From Hanleya hanleyi (taxonomy: Eukaryota > Mollusca > Polyplacophora > Lepidopleurida > Hanleyidae), in the NCBI GenBank assembly GCA_036873755.1, contig JAVTVY010006829.1:62001-126000 (forward strand): 64,000 nt of DNA, read 5' to 3'. Below, in pieces: positions 20,786 to 32,119 of this stretch; position 1 is the first letter of the stretch, and every line of letters starts with the position of its first letter. A program made the position numbers and the translations under genes. Below the pieces are notes generated by a model, which saw nothing but the letters and a program-made list of their open reading frames with translations, was not told the origin of the DNA and did no database searches.

Positions 20786-22020
20786 TGGATCATTACAAGA
20801 GCTCCTATGCAGGTAGACTGTCCATCAATCTCAACAATCTAAGAAATCCTTTTATGATTCATCACTTGTCCGAGATATATTCACAGAATCAATCTAACTC
20901 GCCATGAAAGCCGTTATTTCTTCAAATTTGAAAATTATCCTATTGCACCAACCACATTGGCGGAGACTGTATTTAGACAAACTCGTTGGGTTATTGAACG
21001 AATACAGTTATTTTATAAAAGGAACACAAGGAGGATATCAGATTTGTTTTAAATAAAAACAAAAATAATCAAACAAAAGTTCGAGGATGGCGAAGAATCG
21101 TACGAATCTGTGCAAAACTTAACAATAACTCATATAAAGGTAAATACCAATTAAAATATGGAATCAGCATTCTAACTGAGAAGAAATACATGCCATCAAT
21201 CCGTCTCCAGGAAAACTACCATTAGTCAAGTATTTGATGGATTAGTCCCTCCTCATTTTCACCCTGTCTGCCTAGATAGTCTATGGATCGTGGCTGGAGT
21301 GCTTGTCGTCTAAGACGTTCAATCAATTCTGCATGGCTTCAACATTTTAAGTAGTTGGCTGTTGAGATTGTTATAAAGTTCTAGAGTGGTCGTTTGTTTG
21401 TTCTGTACCCGTGGTCCTCTTCAATATTGTATGGCCCTATTGGGTGGTCCTCTCCAATACTATCTAACAGGAATGCTTGGATTAGTGCAAGAACGGATGA
21501 ATAGGGCTTGTGAGCTTGCTTCAGCTGTATTTTTCAAATTTTAACATAGAGCTACACGTTATCTCTAAATCAGCATATCTAAATTAAACTACTATATATA
21601 CATTTGAAACATTTCGAATCTTTCATAACTAATATAAACCATATGCAGGCGTCAAATTATGTCATAATATTGTGTGACACTGCTTAAAATCGTCTCTACA
21701 AGGCGAGATATGTGGGCATCTTATATGGATTCTTCACCCGGAAAAGGGTAGTTAACTACATAACTGATACATAAATTGCCGTCTCTCTCTTGCAAAATTA
21801 ACGTGAGAGGAAGAATGTATTATTTTTATAAATATAGGGGTCGACATGTGATATTCCATCTGGACATTCGGTAATTTTCTTCAAGCGAAGGTTGATATTT
21901 CCTCTTCGCGTCGACTCAACCCTTTGGATGATCCTTATATACGCGACCCTATGTATAATTTACCAATAATTGCCTATATTCACTACACTTTGATGTTCAC
22001 TCAACACACTGACAACTTAA
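20786..22020. repeat. Diverged repeat sequence (family Z) without a gene
   Basis: 21280-21480 matches 23545-23740 and 32235-32420 (words such as ATGGCTGGAGGCTGGAGAGG and CTTCAATATTGTATGG). At 23.5 and 32.2 kb this block directly follows an end of PLE type (TCAGATCCGA...). Family Z is thus probably part of a second PLE subfamily. 21720-22000 matches 23960-24050 and 33745-33930. No intact frame is present. Confidence 0.55.
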
Positions 22021-22099
22021 TATTCTGATACTCTACCTGTCCAAGCTAAATCTCTTACTTTTCTGCAGTATGTAAAGATATCGTAATAAAGATTTTAGT

Positions 22100-23235
22100 G
22101 GTATTGCATATTGAGATCTCCCCAACAGTTCATCTTAGTTCATACTTCAATACATATAGATTCTCAAGGAAAGAGATATTCGTCTTTCAACCTCTCATAA
22201 TCAAAAACCAAAAGTGTACTGCACTCACAAAATGCATCAATCACCACACAAATTTAGCAACAGAATATATCAACAGCGTATAGGTATTCCAATGGGTACT
22301 AAACGTGGACCTTTTTTGGCTAACCTATATCTGTTCTCTTGTGAATACGACTATATTCAGGTGCTTTCAAGAACCGATCATATCAAAGCCCGTTCCTTCT
22401 CATTCACCAAACGCTACATAGACGATCTTCTCGCTGTGTATAATCGTTAAATAAATGACGCATTGAAAATCATCTATCCACCTTCATTGGACTTGAAAGA
22501 AACTACAAATAGCCCTAAAGGCATATCATATTTTAGACCTATATCTCTCTAAAAATGAAGCGGGCCCTCTCTCTCGTCGACTTTGCGACAAAAGAGATGA
22601 TTACAATTTCGACATCGACAGCATCATTCCAGTGGGACCTGCATATGTCGTATACATATCTCGCCTAGTAGCATTTGCTAGATCCTGTGTTAAATGTGAC
22701 GATTTTAATCAACGTCACAAAACAGTATTGCAGAAACTTAAAAAACAGGGCTATACCACCAAGCGCCTCCACTCAAATTTTCTCAGATTTGTCGATACAT
22801 ATCACATGCTGATAGCAAAATACGAGAGTAGCGTGCCAGACTTGTGGCGCTACGTTTCGTAACTTGCGTCTAATTCCGCTTAACCCGGGGCTAGGGGCCG
22901 TATGAACCCATGTATTTCCAAGATCCTCATGGTGTTCATATGAACAGTCAAAGCGTCAATGGGATACATCATTCTCTGGATAACGACTTTATTCAGAACG
23001 AAAATCATATGGATTAAGAATACTGATCAGCGATACGGATTTGATATTTTTGGAACATCATGATGTCTTGCCGGCATCATTGAAAACTGTTGATCGCTTC
23101 TCTCTTGCAGGAAACTAGCCTATGTTTATGTATACTATGATTTTTTTTTAATTTGGTGCTAATGCTGTATATGGAATAGGTCTTGGGATTATTGACGCGG
23201 AAATTCTCTAATGGACGGACTAGACGCTTGAGTTA
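22100..23235 (+). mobile_element. PLE copy with RT motif A deleted
   Basis: The N-terminal piece (KERDIRL..., then PKVYCTHKMHQ in shifted frames) is joined directly to motif B (YQQRIGIPMGTKRGPFLANL) and motif C (TKRYIDDLLAVYNR, then a stop). The palm region with the first catalytic Asp is missing. The C-terminus resumes near 22632 (GPAYVVYISRLVAFARSCVK). The 3' module is at 22865-22968 with a damaged hairpin, and the tail runs to about 23232. Confidence 0.8.
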
Positions 23236-23454
23236 TGTATTTCCTGCTTTAAAATATCTAGAAAGAATTATTCAAACGAATATATCAATATTTTTTTCAA
23301 TGACAATTTTTTTGAAAATTACCCGAATATAATACTTTAATATTGAAATTCAGTGCATTATCACGTAATTCAATTCCAAGATATTCATTGGTTATTTTAT
23401 GGCATATTAGTTCATTCGAACATCATAGCGATCTAATAATTTCATACGTATACA

Positions 23455-24640
23455 AGCGTCAGATCCGAAATTCAGTAATCAACCGTCGTCCATAATCGAA
23501 AGACCGACTCCTTAAGACAATATTGGCATTAATATCATTAGACAATCGATGGCTGGAGGCTGGAGAGGCTGTCGTCAAAGAAGTTCAATCAAACTCTCGC
23601 TTCAAAATTTTAAGAAGTGGGCTGGTAAGATTCTTAGAAAATTGTAGAGTAGTTATTTGTTTGTCCTGTGTCCGTGGTTGACTTCAATACTGTATGACCG
23701 AACTGGTTTGTCCTTTTCAATATTAACGAACATAAATAGATTTGCTAATATACATGAAATGAAGCCGCGAAAAGGGCATGGATGAATGCGACATGTTCAA
23801 GGTCTAGCGTTGTGAACTTCTTGCTTCGGCGTATCCTTCAGATTCATTGTACATGTAATTTCTAACACATTTCAGGTAAATTGTACTGATATTTACATTT
23901 AATTCAAAGCATTCGAATTTTCAAAACTAATATTAACCAAATTCGATAGTCCGGAATATTAATACCCAGAAAGGGGTAGTTAATTTGTTCAAGATATTAG
24001 TTGCTCTCCTGTCGTAGAATCAACGCGAGAAGAAGAATTTTTCAATAAAAAAATATAATCCTTACATCTGTCTACGCCCCAGCATGCTTTACCGATAGCC
24101 ACAATTCTAGTCAAGCTCTTATTGGTCTGCACCTGTCAAAATAATTTTCACTCTGTATTTGTGTATATTGGTGGAACTGACAGCGCTTATACAGATGTAT
24201 AGGTCCAAAGAATGTCTAGTCGGTTTCATGGAGTGATAGTACCGTATTTATCTTGTAACTCTAACTAATTCACGTTTAGCTGCAAGAGATTTTCCGACGA
24301 TTTCTTTAAGGGTACTTGACCATTATAAATGCTTATAAAGTACTTTCCCCAAATCGATCACCTCATTGAGTCTGCTTTGTTCATCTTGAAAATTGGTTGG
24401 AGAGCCGCCTAGGAGTATTTCACCTGTTCTTCTATTGCATATAAAAATACATAGAACTACATTGTCCTCCTTTAACCTACCACGCATAACTCATCCATCA
24501 ACGTCAAAGGTATAATACTTCTATCCCTGAATTTATTTGACTTTAACGTTCACTCAACACATTGACGATATGATATTCTTAAACTCAACGAAAGCTGAGT
24601 TAAATCCCACTATTATCACTACATTGTGCCAAGATATCGT
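23455..24640. repeat. Second PLE-subfamily 3' end and a block duplicated at 33.9 kb
   Basis: 23455-23545 has TCAGATCCGAAATTCAG and CGACTCCTTAAGACAATA, a diverged PLE tail also seen at 32160 and 40350. 24050-24590 is nearly identical to 33930-34470. Read on the - strand it has a short coding-like stretch, PKEIIGKAREARRELDKVTK. I cannot assign it, but it may be the N-terminal part of the element's protein. Confidence 0.55.
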
Positions 24641-24930
24641 AATAATACAGGTTATGTGAACATTAAACGCACCATTAAAAGGGCGGTGGAAAACGATGCC
24701 GGCGTACTGACAAGAAGTCATATGACCCCACAAACATGACAGGAACCAAAAGTGATCCATGAGATGATTTGTATCCCAGCCACGCTTTGATTGTAGCTGT
24801 CCATGTGGACATATTGAATTCCACACGGCCCCTAGCACAGACTTGAGCGTTATTAGATACAAATATTTCAGAGCGATGATGTAATAGCCCTATCAAGTCA
24901 TCTGTTGGAAAATGATGAACTATGTAACGG
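24640..24930 (-). mobile_element. Short element family Y1, copy 1, with structured module
   Basis: Contains AAAAGGGCGGTGGAAAACG, CCGGCGTACTGACAAG and the module at 24767-24864. On the - strand the module is closed by a 9-bp stem, ATTTGTATC/GATACAAAT. Inside it are CAGCTAC/GTGGCTG around loop AATCAAAGC and the middle stem TGTGG/CCACA. A trailing part (ATGTAATAGCCCTATCAAG) recurs at 28480. Confidence 0.65.
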
Positions 24931-24965
24931 CCAGATAGTTAAAAACGGTCCTGACGAGGGAGTAT

Positions 24966-25245
24966 TTTTTTTTAGAGAGAGAGAGAGAGCGAGAGAATTA
25001 AGTTTTAACGTCGCGTTCAGGAATATATCAGCTATATAGCGACGATCAACCAAAATTCTAAGTATTCCAACAAAAACAAGTCAACAACCCAGCAATCCAG
25101 AAGTAATCAACACAACACACCAAAAACATGTACATACATTAAATCTTATACAACAAACCGATTTCTCTCAAATAACGTATAATACAGTCTTATTTACCCG
25201 ACTAAAAAGATCGTCTAAAGTAGCTACTTCATAAAAAGAATCTAT
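24966..25245 (-). mobile_element. SINE family S1 copy
   Basis: (AG)n, then TTTTAACGTCGCGTTCAGGA and the family body, ending about CGACTAAAAAGATCGTCTAAA. It lies immediately upstream of a 5'-truncated PLE. Confidence 0.8.
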
Positions 25246-25274
25246 CACAATCTTGAAATCTACACAATCGATCA

Positions 25275-26158
25275 GAATATGTGTCAGAATATGAAAGCAG
25301 GCGCTTTCAAAAACCGATCCATTCAAACCCCGTTCCTTCTCATTCACCAAACGCTATATAGACGATCTTCTCGCTGTGGATAATCGTTATATAAATGACG
25401 CAGTGAACGATATATATCCACCTTCACTGGATTTGAAGGAAACTACAGATAGCCCTACAGGCACATCATATTTAGATCTATATGTCTACAAAAATGAAGC
25501 GGGCATTCTCTCTCGTCGACTTTATGACAAAAGAGATGATTACAATTTCGACATATCTCGCCTAGTAGCATTTGCTAGATCCTGTGTTACATGTGGCGAT
25601 TTCAACCAACGTCATAAAACATTGTTGTAGAAACTTATAAAACAGGGCTATTCCACCAAGCGCCTCCACTCAAAGTTTCTCAAATTTGGCGATACATATC
25701 GCATGCTGATAGCAAAATACGAACGTAGCGTGCAAGATTTATGGCGTTACGTTTCGTAACTTGTGTCTAATTCCGCTTAACCCGGGGCTAGGGGCCGTAT
25801 GAACCCATGTACTTCAAGATCCTCATGGTACTCATATGAACGGTCACAATCAAAGCGTGACTGAGATACATCATTCTTTAGATGACGACTTTACAACGAA
25901 TATTATGGTTTAAGAATACTGATCAGCGATACGGATTTGATATTTTTGGAACATCATGATGTCTTGCCGGCATCATTGAAAACTGTTGACCGCTTCTCTC
26001 TTGCAGGAAACTAGCCTATGTTTATGTATACTATGATTGTCTTTTTTGAATTTGGTGCTAATACTGTTATATGGATATGGAATAGGTCTTTGGATTATGG
26101 ACGCGGATATTCTTTAATGGACGACGGCTGAATTATGAATGACGGACTAGACGCTTGT
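25275..26158 (+). mobile_element. PLE copy, 5'-truncated, well-preserved 3' end
   Basis: Begins within the RT at motif C (RSFSFTKRYIDDLLAVDNRY) and continues SYLDLYVYKNEAGILSRRLY. About 60 bp is lost between NFDI and SRLVAFARSC. It stops after FNQRHKTLL. The 3' structured module is at 25762-25870. The small hydrophobic frame after it has a one-base deletion (GGATATGG). It ends GACGGACTAGACGCTTGTA at 26158. Confidence 0.85.
25762..25870 (+). ncRNA. Candidate structured RNA module in PLE 3' region (reference copy)
   Basis: Pairings visible in the sequence: closing stem TGTGTCT (25762-25768) with AGATACA (25864-25870), one A-C mismatch; middle stem TATGA (25798-25802) with TCATA (25832-25836), enclosing CCATG/CATGG; hairpin CGGTCAC (25841-25847) with GTGACTG (25857-25863) around the 9-nt loop AATCAAAGC. 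The single-strand part AATTCCGCTTAACC...GCTAGGGGCCG is highly conserved. Its GCTT (25775-25778) could pair with AAGC in the loop. Other families keep these pairs with different bases, so selection for RNA structure is likely. The function is unknown. Confidence 0.55.
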
Positions 26159-26159
26159 A

Positions 26160-26780
26160 TCCCTATGATATCTTCGTGGCATGGAATACACCTTGGGGCT
26201 GGTTCCTTTTTAGTAAATGTTCGTGAGTTAATCGTGTATGACCGATTCTACATCGCTTGATCGTGGCTTGATCGAAACGTTTTTGGCTGCTCAGATGAGA
26301 ATATCCTACAGTTTTTTGAAACCTATGAAGTTTGTTATTATCCACAGAATCCCATAGAGATGTAAACAGCTTTCTCACATAAGCACAGATAGAGGGTATA
26401 TGGATATATCGCTATATGGGATTCCAACGGGATCAGCCCGGTGGGGCTTCCGGGGATTGACATGGGCTGTCGTTGTGCACACCGCAGGTCATGGTAAGAA
26501 TAGGCCTCAGCTCCTCAGACAGCTTGTCGTAAGAGGCGACTAACTGAGGTACCCGTGCATGGGGTTCCCGGGTGTGAAAAGGAATAGGACCCCTCCCGTG
26601 TGGTTCCCGCGTGTGAAAAGGAATAGGACCCAACGCCGTGATATGACTGAAATATAGTTGAAAGCGACGTTAAATCATATTCACTCACTCCAACGGGATC
26701 AACCTCATTATAGGGCTGCCTTAGCCATTTCATCTGCTTGCACTGTGACGTCCGACGCCGGCCAAGCGCTTCTTTCTCCA
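26160..26780 (-). mobile_element. LINE 3' coding fragment (RNase-H-like C-terminus), split by a SINE
   Basis: On the - strand, 26378-26163 reads VDNNKLHRFQKTVGYSHLSS, then CRIGHTRLTHEHLLKRNQPQ. The RIGHTRLTHxxLL motif is typical of the end of LINE polyproteins that carry an RNase H domain. The upstream part (EVDPVG...) lies at 26702-26780, after the SINE. The second copy at 43.5-45.0 kb lacks this SINE but is broken by a PLE. Both are dead. Confidence 0.7.
26436..26689 (+). mobile_element. SINE family S2 with 12-bp target duplication
   Basis: Flanked by CCAACGGGATCA at 26424-26435 and 26690-26701. The equivalent LINE at about 43590 has one copy of this site (CCAACAGGATCA on its - strand). 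The SINE begins GCCCGGTGGGGC, similar to the tRNA-derived head of gastropod SINEs. It has two AAAAGGAATAGGACC repeats and ends GAAAGCGACGTTAAATCATA then (TCAC)n. Confidence 0.85.
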
Positions 26781-26829
26781 TCATGTTTACACGTCACAAA
26801 ACTACAATCACATTGATTTGTACAGGGAG

Positions 26830-27320
26830 CAAATTGCAAGCGTCTTGTCCGTCATTCATAATTCTGCCTTCGTCCATTAAAGAATATCCGCGTCCATAAT
26901 CCAAGGACCTATTCCATAATCCATATAACAGTATTAGCACCAACTTCATAAAGACAATCATAGAATACATAAACATAGGCTAGTTTCCTTCAAGAGAGAA
27001 GGCATCATGATGTTCCAAAAATATCAAATCCGTATCGCTGATCAGTATTCTTAATCCAAAATATTCGTTGTAAAGTGGTCATCTAGAGAATGATGTTTCT
27101 CAGTCACGCTTTGATTGTGACTGATCATATTAGCACCATGAGTATCTTGAAGTACATGGGTTCATACGGCCCCTAGCCCCGGGTTAAGCGGAATTAGACA
27201 CAAGTTACGAAACGTAGCGCCATAGATCTTGCACGCTACGTTCGTATTTTGCTATCAGCATGCGATATGTATCGCCAAATTTGAGAAACTTTGAGTGGAG
27301 GCGCTTGGTGGTATAGCCCT
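26830..27320 (-). mobile_element. PLE copy, 3' part only
   Basis: On the - strand: end of the RT frame (FLKFGDTYRMLIAKYERS), then the structured module (27094-27202), the small hydrophobic frame (MFMYSMIVFMKLVLILLYGL) and the tail end near 26830. It is 5'-truncated near 27320, where other repeat sequence begins. Confidence 0.8.
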
Positions 27321-28470
27321 GATATTAAAGATATTCCCAAACAGTTCATTAGTTCCTACTGCAATACTTACGGATCAGTTATGTATTTCTTCCTCTAAAT
27401 GATTGAGAAATAACTATTCAAAGGAATACATCAATGCCTTATTTTCAATGACAACATTTAGTCCATGAGCCCTCAAATTTTCATCAAGCGGTACCATCTG
27501 AGGTGGTAAATTCTACTAATGTTTTTTTTTGTAGAAGAATGTATCCGTAGATATTATCCATACGTGATAGCAGTTGCAAATCGGTTGCTTAAGGGTAGAA
27601 AATGACATTTTCTGGACCCTACCGATTTACCTTATCTGAACCTAAACCTGTGGGGTTGGATATTCTTCGGAAAATTTTACTATTCTAGATGTCAGATAGC
27701 TGCAACTTGTCACACATTGCAATTTTGTGCTGTTCCATTGATTTAACAAAATATAACACCATGCAATCATTTGTTGACGCCATAGTGACGTACTAACGTG
27801 GGGAGGTATTTATTGTCGAATTATTTATCTATTTTTGTTGGTTTTTATTACAATTTCATATTTCAACTTTAGCTGGAAAATTCGGTTACTCTTTCTCGAG
27901 GGGATATTTGAATGTAGATGTTACCCATATGAGATAACAGTTGTAAGTCTGTAGCTGATGGATTGTCACGGCACACTTTCTGAACTCAGTCTCAGGCTCT
28001 CTCTTCATACTGATCCCTACTTTGCATCGGTGAAGTATCGTCTTCGATATGTTCATTATTCAAGTTACTAGAAAACTGAAACTTTCCACAATTTGCATTC
28101 TATTCCTCGTCTATTGAAGAAAAGGGACATGATTTTAACCAATCGTTTGATTACATCACAATAACGTAATAACGCAGGAAAATATTATTATTATTATTTT
28201 ACTTTTTTTAGTATTGATCTGGAGGGATAAATAGTTCCTCTTATGGAAACATTATGATATTACCGTTGAGGGGTTTAATGTCACACTCTGGGTTATTTCA
28301 CTCATATGGTGACAGCCAATTTGGTTGATGGAGGTTGCCGGAGTACCCGGAGAGAACCACCGCCCTATTACCGTTGGTTCTCATCGTGACTAACTTTACA
28401 CCATTGATTCCGAAATCTGTGTATTTTTCATAAATTGAACAAGTCCGATGAAACGACTCATCTGGCGGTC
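27320..28470. other. Intron sequence, old repeats, no gene
   Basis: The first 120 bp (CCCAAACAGTTCATTAGTTCC) matches sequence at 22120 and 34560, so it is old repeat. The rest is AT-rich with no frames of note and no recognised repeat. Confidence 0.5.
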
Positions 28471-28795
28471 ACACATTTCCAACAGATGACTTGATAGGGC
28501 TATTACATCATCGCTCTGAAATATTTGTATCTAATACCACTCATACCGGTGCTCGGGCCGTGTGGTCATGTCAATTCAATATGTCCTTGAAAAGCTACAG
28601 TCAAAGCGTGGCTGCATGGGATACAAATCATCTCATGGATCACTTTTGGTTCCTGTGATGTTTTAGAAATATGCAGCCAGTATATATGTGTGTGGGGTCA
28701 TATGACTTCTTGTCAGTACGCCGGCATCGTTTTCCATCACCCTTTTAATGTTGCGTTTAATCATCGATTTTACGAGTGGATTTAAAGATACACAA
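28470..28795 (+). mobile_element. Short element family Y1, copy 2
   Basis: Same layout as the 24.64-24.93 kb copy but on the + strand. The module at 28523-28628 has ATTTGTATC/GATACAAAT at its ends and GCTACAGTCAAAGCGTGGC as the hairpin. The family-specific part CATATGACTTCTTGTCAGTA follows. Confidence 0.65.
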
Positions 28796-28839
28796 CAACA
28801 ACAATAAATGACCATCACTATTTCCATTGTCAGGGGATC

Positions 28840-29215
28840 TTGCCTCAAGATCTCGTTCGGGATTGTTTTTCGTGCCAATCCGCCTATAGGTGGCGCCACC
28901 TGTGGACCAAGTTAAAATTGCGTCTCTGGGCAGTAACTTTGAAAACCTGAACGGATTCTTCCAAATCAATGGTATTTGGGTACCTTCCCTCAAGTTCTCA
29001 CTTGGGATTGTTTTTCGTGCCAATCCGCCTATAGCTGGTGCCACCTGGGACCAAGTTATAATTGAGTTTCCGGACAATAACTTTTGAAAACGTGAACGGA
29101 TTCTTCCCAAATTTGGTATGTGGTTACTTTCCCTCAAGTTATCCGTTGGAAATGTTTTTGTACTGATTCGACTATAGATGGCACCACCTGGGGGTCATGA
29201 TAAAATTGTTTTTCC
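28840..29215. repeat. About 140-bp tandem repeat, three diverged copies
   Basis: GGGATTGTTTTTCGTGCCAA and ACCTG.GGACCAAGTTA recur with about 140-bp spacing. The words GGACAATAACTTTTGAAAAC and CCTCAAGTT are shared with the 165-bp satellite at 45.5-46.9 kb, so the two arrays are probably distant relatives. Confidence 0.75.
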
Positions 29216-29790
29216 TAAGTTTCACTTCATTACTCTCTTCATAAATAATGAATGTTTTCTTTACTAAACATGAAAAAGGGATGCATTCACGATCTTATTC
29301 GATCGACTGTATCTAGTTCATTGTTACGTCATCAGATTAAACAATTCAAGTTTTATGATATGTAGTTTGTAATAACATATGACCAAAATGCGTAATGCAT
29401 AATAAAGTTCCAGCTCTTTTCGTGGGTTTGAGGAAAATGTTCTGTAGAAAAATTTGTTTCTCGGGTTATTACGTCACGGCAACGTCATCAAAGTTATCTT
29501 GATAATATCGTTCTATAGCTGGGAACCTAAACGCAAATTGTGAGAGATTCCAGCTGCCTAGCAGATGGAATAATACAAATATCCAAGAGACCATACTCTA
29601 CCCCCACACTTTGGGATCAGAATAGGGAAAGCGGTAGAGTTCAGAACGTGTGCTAAAATTATCCCCACGGTGTCGATTTGCAGCTGCTATCACATATAAG
29701 TAAAATCTGTACTTAAATACTTCTCAAAAAAACAATAACTTAATCTGTCAGCTCTAGTGGTTTCGGCAAAAACTGTGAAAAACAAATTAA

Positions 29791-30563
29791 AGGGATAGAA
29801 AACCCTTGAAAAAAGTATGTTGTAAATGAAAGAAATGTTCCATCACTGTCCAAAAGTATTTTTGATTTATTTTTCCAGTTTTTTTTTAACCGAATAAAAC
29901 GCATATGTGTTTTTATGGTAGTCTGTTACGACCATCCAATTTCCTATCCTCACAATTATTGCAGATACCCACAAAACACTCATCGTTATTCTGGCTCAAT
30001 GGGGAAGTAGACATCGATAGGGAAGTATTTTGAAGGTTTGACGTGGAACATTATTACTTATTTAATGGTTAAACAGCCATGTACGTAGATTACATAATTG
30101 GACCTAGATTATGCAACTGGACCAAAATATTTGTTTGCCATTTGGTCAACATTTATCTGTACGCAACTTCTTTAGGAAGCCCATGGTGTGCAAGGAGGTC
30201 TTCAACTACAACCTGCCCACAGGTACATATCGCAAAAATGTCGAATATATACTCAAGAGCTCCCCGTTACGTTATCAGCAAATAAGCAAAGATGGTTCCT
30301 CGCAGACATGCAGATTTGTTATTATGTCGATGTCTAGTCCATATTACAGTGTGCATAGCAGTACATTTGATTAAAGAAATTTATAACATCGAGAAATATC
30401 AAAAACAATAATGAGGAATGGCACTTACAGGCCACCATCCAAAAGTGTATCGGCTTTTTGCTCAGTTGGAAAAAATTGGAAAAATAAATAAAAAATACTT
30501 TAGGACCGTGATGGAACTATTCTTTCATATACAACATACTTTTTTCAAGGGTTTTCTATCCCT
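29791..30563. mobile_element. Kolobok/T2-like DNA transposon remnant with TTAA target
   Basis: Bounded by TTAA at 29787-29790 and 30564-30567. About 100-bp inverted repeats begin AGGGATAGAAAACCCTTGAA on both sides, with few mismatches. TTAA plus an AGGG terminus matches the T2/Kolobok type. An internal open frame at 30111-30374 (VCKEVFNYNLPTGTYRKNVE) is not recognisable as a transposase. The element is about 770 bp and probably non-autonomous. Confidence 0.7.
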
Positions 30564-30700
30564 TTAATAATAGACTAATGATTCGAAACTAAATACATCT
30601 CACGTTATTATGTCACAATGACACAACTTGTTCGAGGCTATAAATCAGCATGTACAAACGAGACGTATATACGTTTCAGCTTTCTAGCTTAGAGAATAGT

Positions 30701-30983
30701 ACGGAGCCGTAAAAGGGACATCAGAGGTATACTCCCAGTTAATAACTACGACTCGCACTTATTAACTGCGACCCTCAGTTATTAACTGCGACTCTCGGTT
30801 ATTAACTGCGACCCGCACTTACTAACTGAGGGTCGCAGTTATAGTAAGTGCGGATCGCAGTTAATAAGTGCGGGCCCCCAGTTAATAAGTGCGGGTCGCA
30901 GTTAATAACTGAGGGTCGCAGTTAATAACTGAGGGTCGCAGTTAATAAGTGCGGATCGGAGCATGTCCCTTTTACGGCTCCGT
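30701..30983. mobile_element. Foldback element with internal repeats and 8-bp target duplication
   Basis: The ends ACGGAGCCGTAAAAGGGACAT and its complement form a 21-bp terminal inverted repeat. AGAATAGT flanks it on both sides (30693-30700 and 30984-30991). The interior is a series of about 20-nt units (GTTATTAACTGCGACCC and variants) in one orientation and then in the opposite one, so the whole element can fold into a long, slippable hairpin. Confidence 0.85.
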
Positions 30984-31239
30984 AGAATAGTGAAATTGTC
31001 CAAGAACCCATACTCCAAGTTTGGGATCAGAATGAGAAAGAATAGGTAGGGATCCTAAAATATGATATACTACCCGTCAGCTGTACTGGTCTGAAACTGC
31101 TATCACACATGGATAAATCTGCAGACATATACCTCTTTGAAAAACATCATTAGAATTTATCAGCTTAGGTGGTACCAGTTTCGACTCTGACCCATTGACT
31201 ATTTTTGAAAATTAACCCACTGTTACTTTAACTATTGAA

Positions 31240-31885
31240 CTCCAGTGCACTTTATTATCACCAAAATAATCGCTATATAAATGAAGCAGTGAGAGATATA
31301 TATCCACTTTCACTGGATTTGAAGGAAACCACGTATGGCCCTAACGGCACATCTTATTCAGACCTATATCTCTATAAAAATAAATCGGGCCTTCTCTCCC
31401 TACTCGTCAACATTACGACAAAACAGATGATTACAATCTCGACATCGTAAACTATCCCTATCTGGACAGTAATATTTCAGTGCGACCTGCATATGGCGTA
31501 AACATATCTCGCGTAGTAGCATTTGCAAGATCCTGTGTTACGTTACGTTTCTTGACTTGTGTCTAATTCCGGAGCTAAGGGCCGTATGAACCCATTAACC
31601 TGGGGCTATGGGCCGTATGAACCCATGTATTACAAGATCATCATAATGTTCATATTAACAGTCACAACCAAAGCGTGACTGAGATACATCATACTCTAGA
31701 TAAGGACTTCACAACGAAAATCATATAGATTAAGAACACTGATCAGCGATACGGATCTGATATTTTCGGAACATTAACTCTTGCCGGAATCATTGAAAAT
31801 TGCTGAACTCTTGGATTATGACGCGGGAATTCTTTAATGGACGACGGCTGAGTGTGGGGTGACGGACTGGACGCTTGTATTTTGA
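31240..31885 (+). mobile_element. PLE copy, C-terminal RT and 3' end
   Basis: Reads NRYINEAVRDIYPLSLDLKE, then TSYSDLYLYKNKSGLLS with frameshifts. The module region begins at 31559 but carries a partial duplication (CGTATGAACCCATTAACCTG...). The tail ends with GACGGACTGGACGCTTGTA at 31879. Confidence 0.75.
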
Positions 31886-32119
31886 ATCTTTGCTGTCGCC
31901 GGGTACGTTCCCACCCAATCCTGGAGCATGATGTGAAGTTGAATATAACGGTATACCTGTGTTACCAGTCCCCGCTAATCCATCGAAGGAGGAACGTGCT
32001 GTGATCCATAACGAAAAAAGAAAGTTAGAGGGGGAGAGCGGGGTGTGATCAAGAAAATGACATCCAACCCTTTATGAAATGAAAGAAGTTTTCCGAGTCA
32101 CCCATCGATTGTGATAGTT

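Noticed and set aside
25762..25870. tRNA gene or twister ribozyme identity for the structured module
   Set aside because: The stem sizes, linkers and 9-nt loop do not match a tRNA. UAAUNCCGC and AAUAAAAG words recall twister, but the order of stems (hairpin enclosing that loop, large middle stem) does not. I leave it unnamed.
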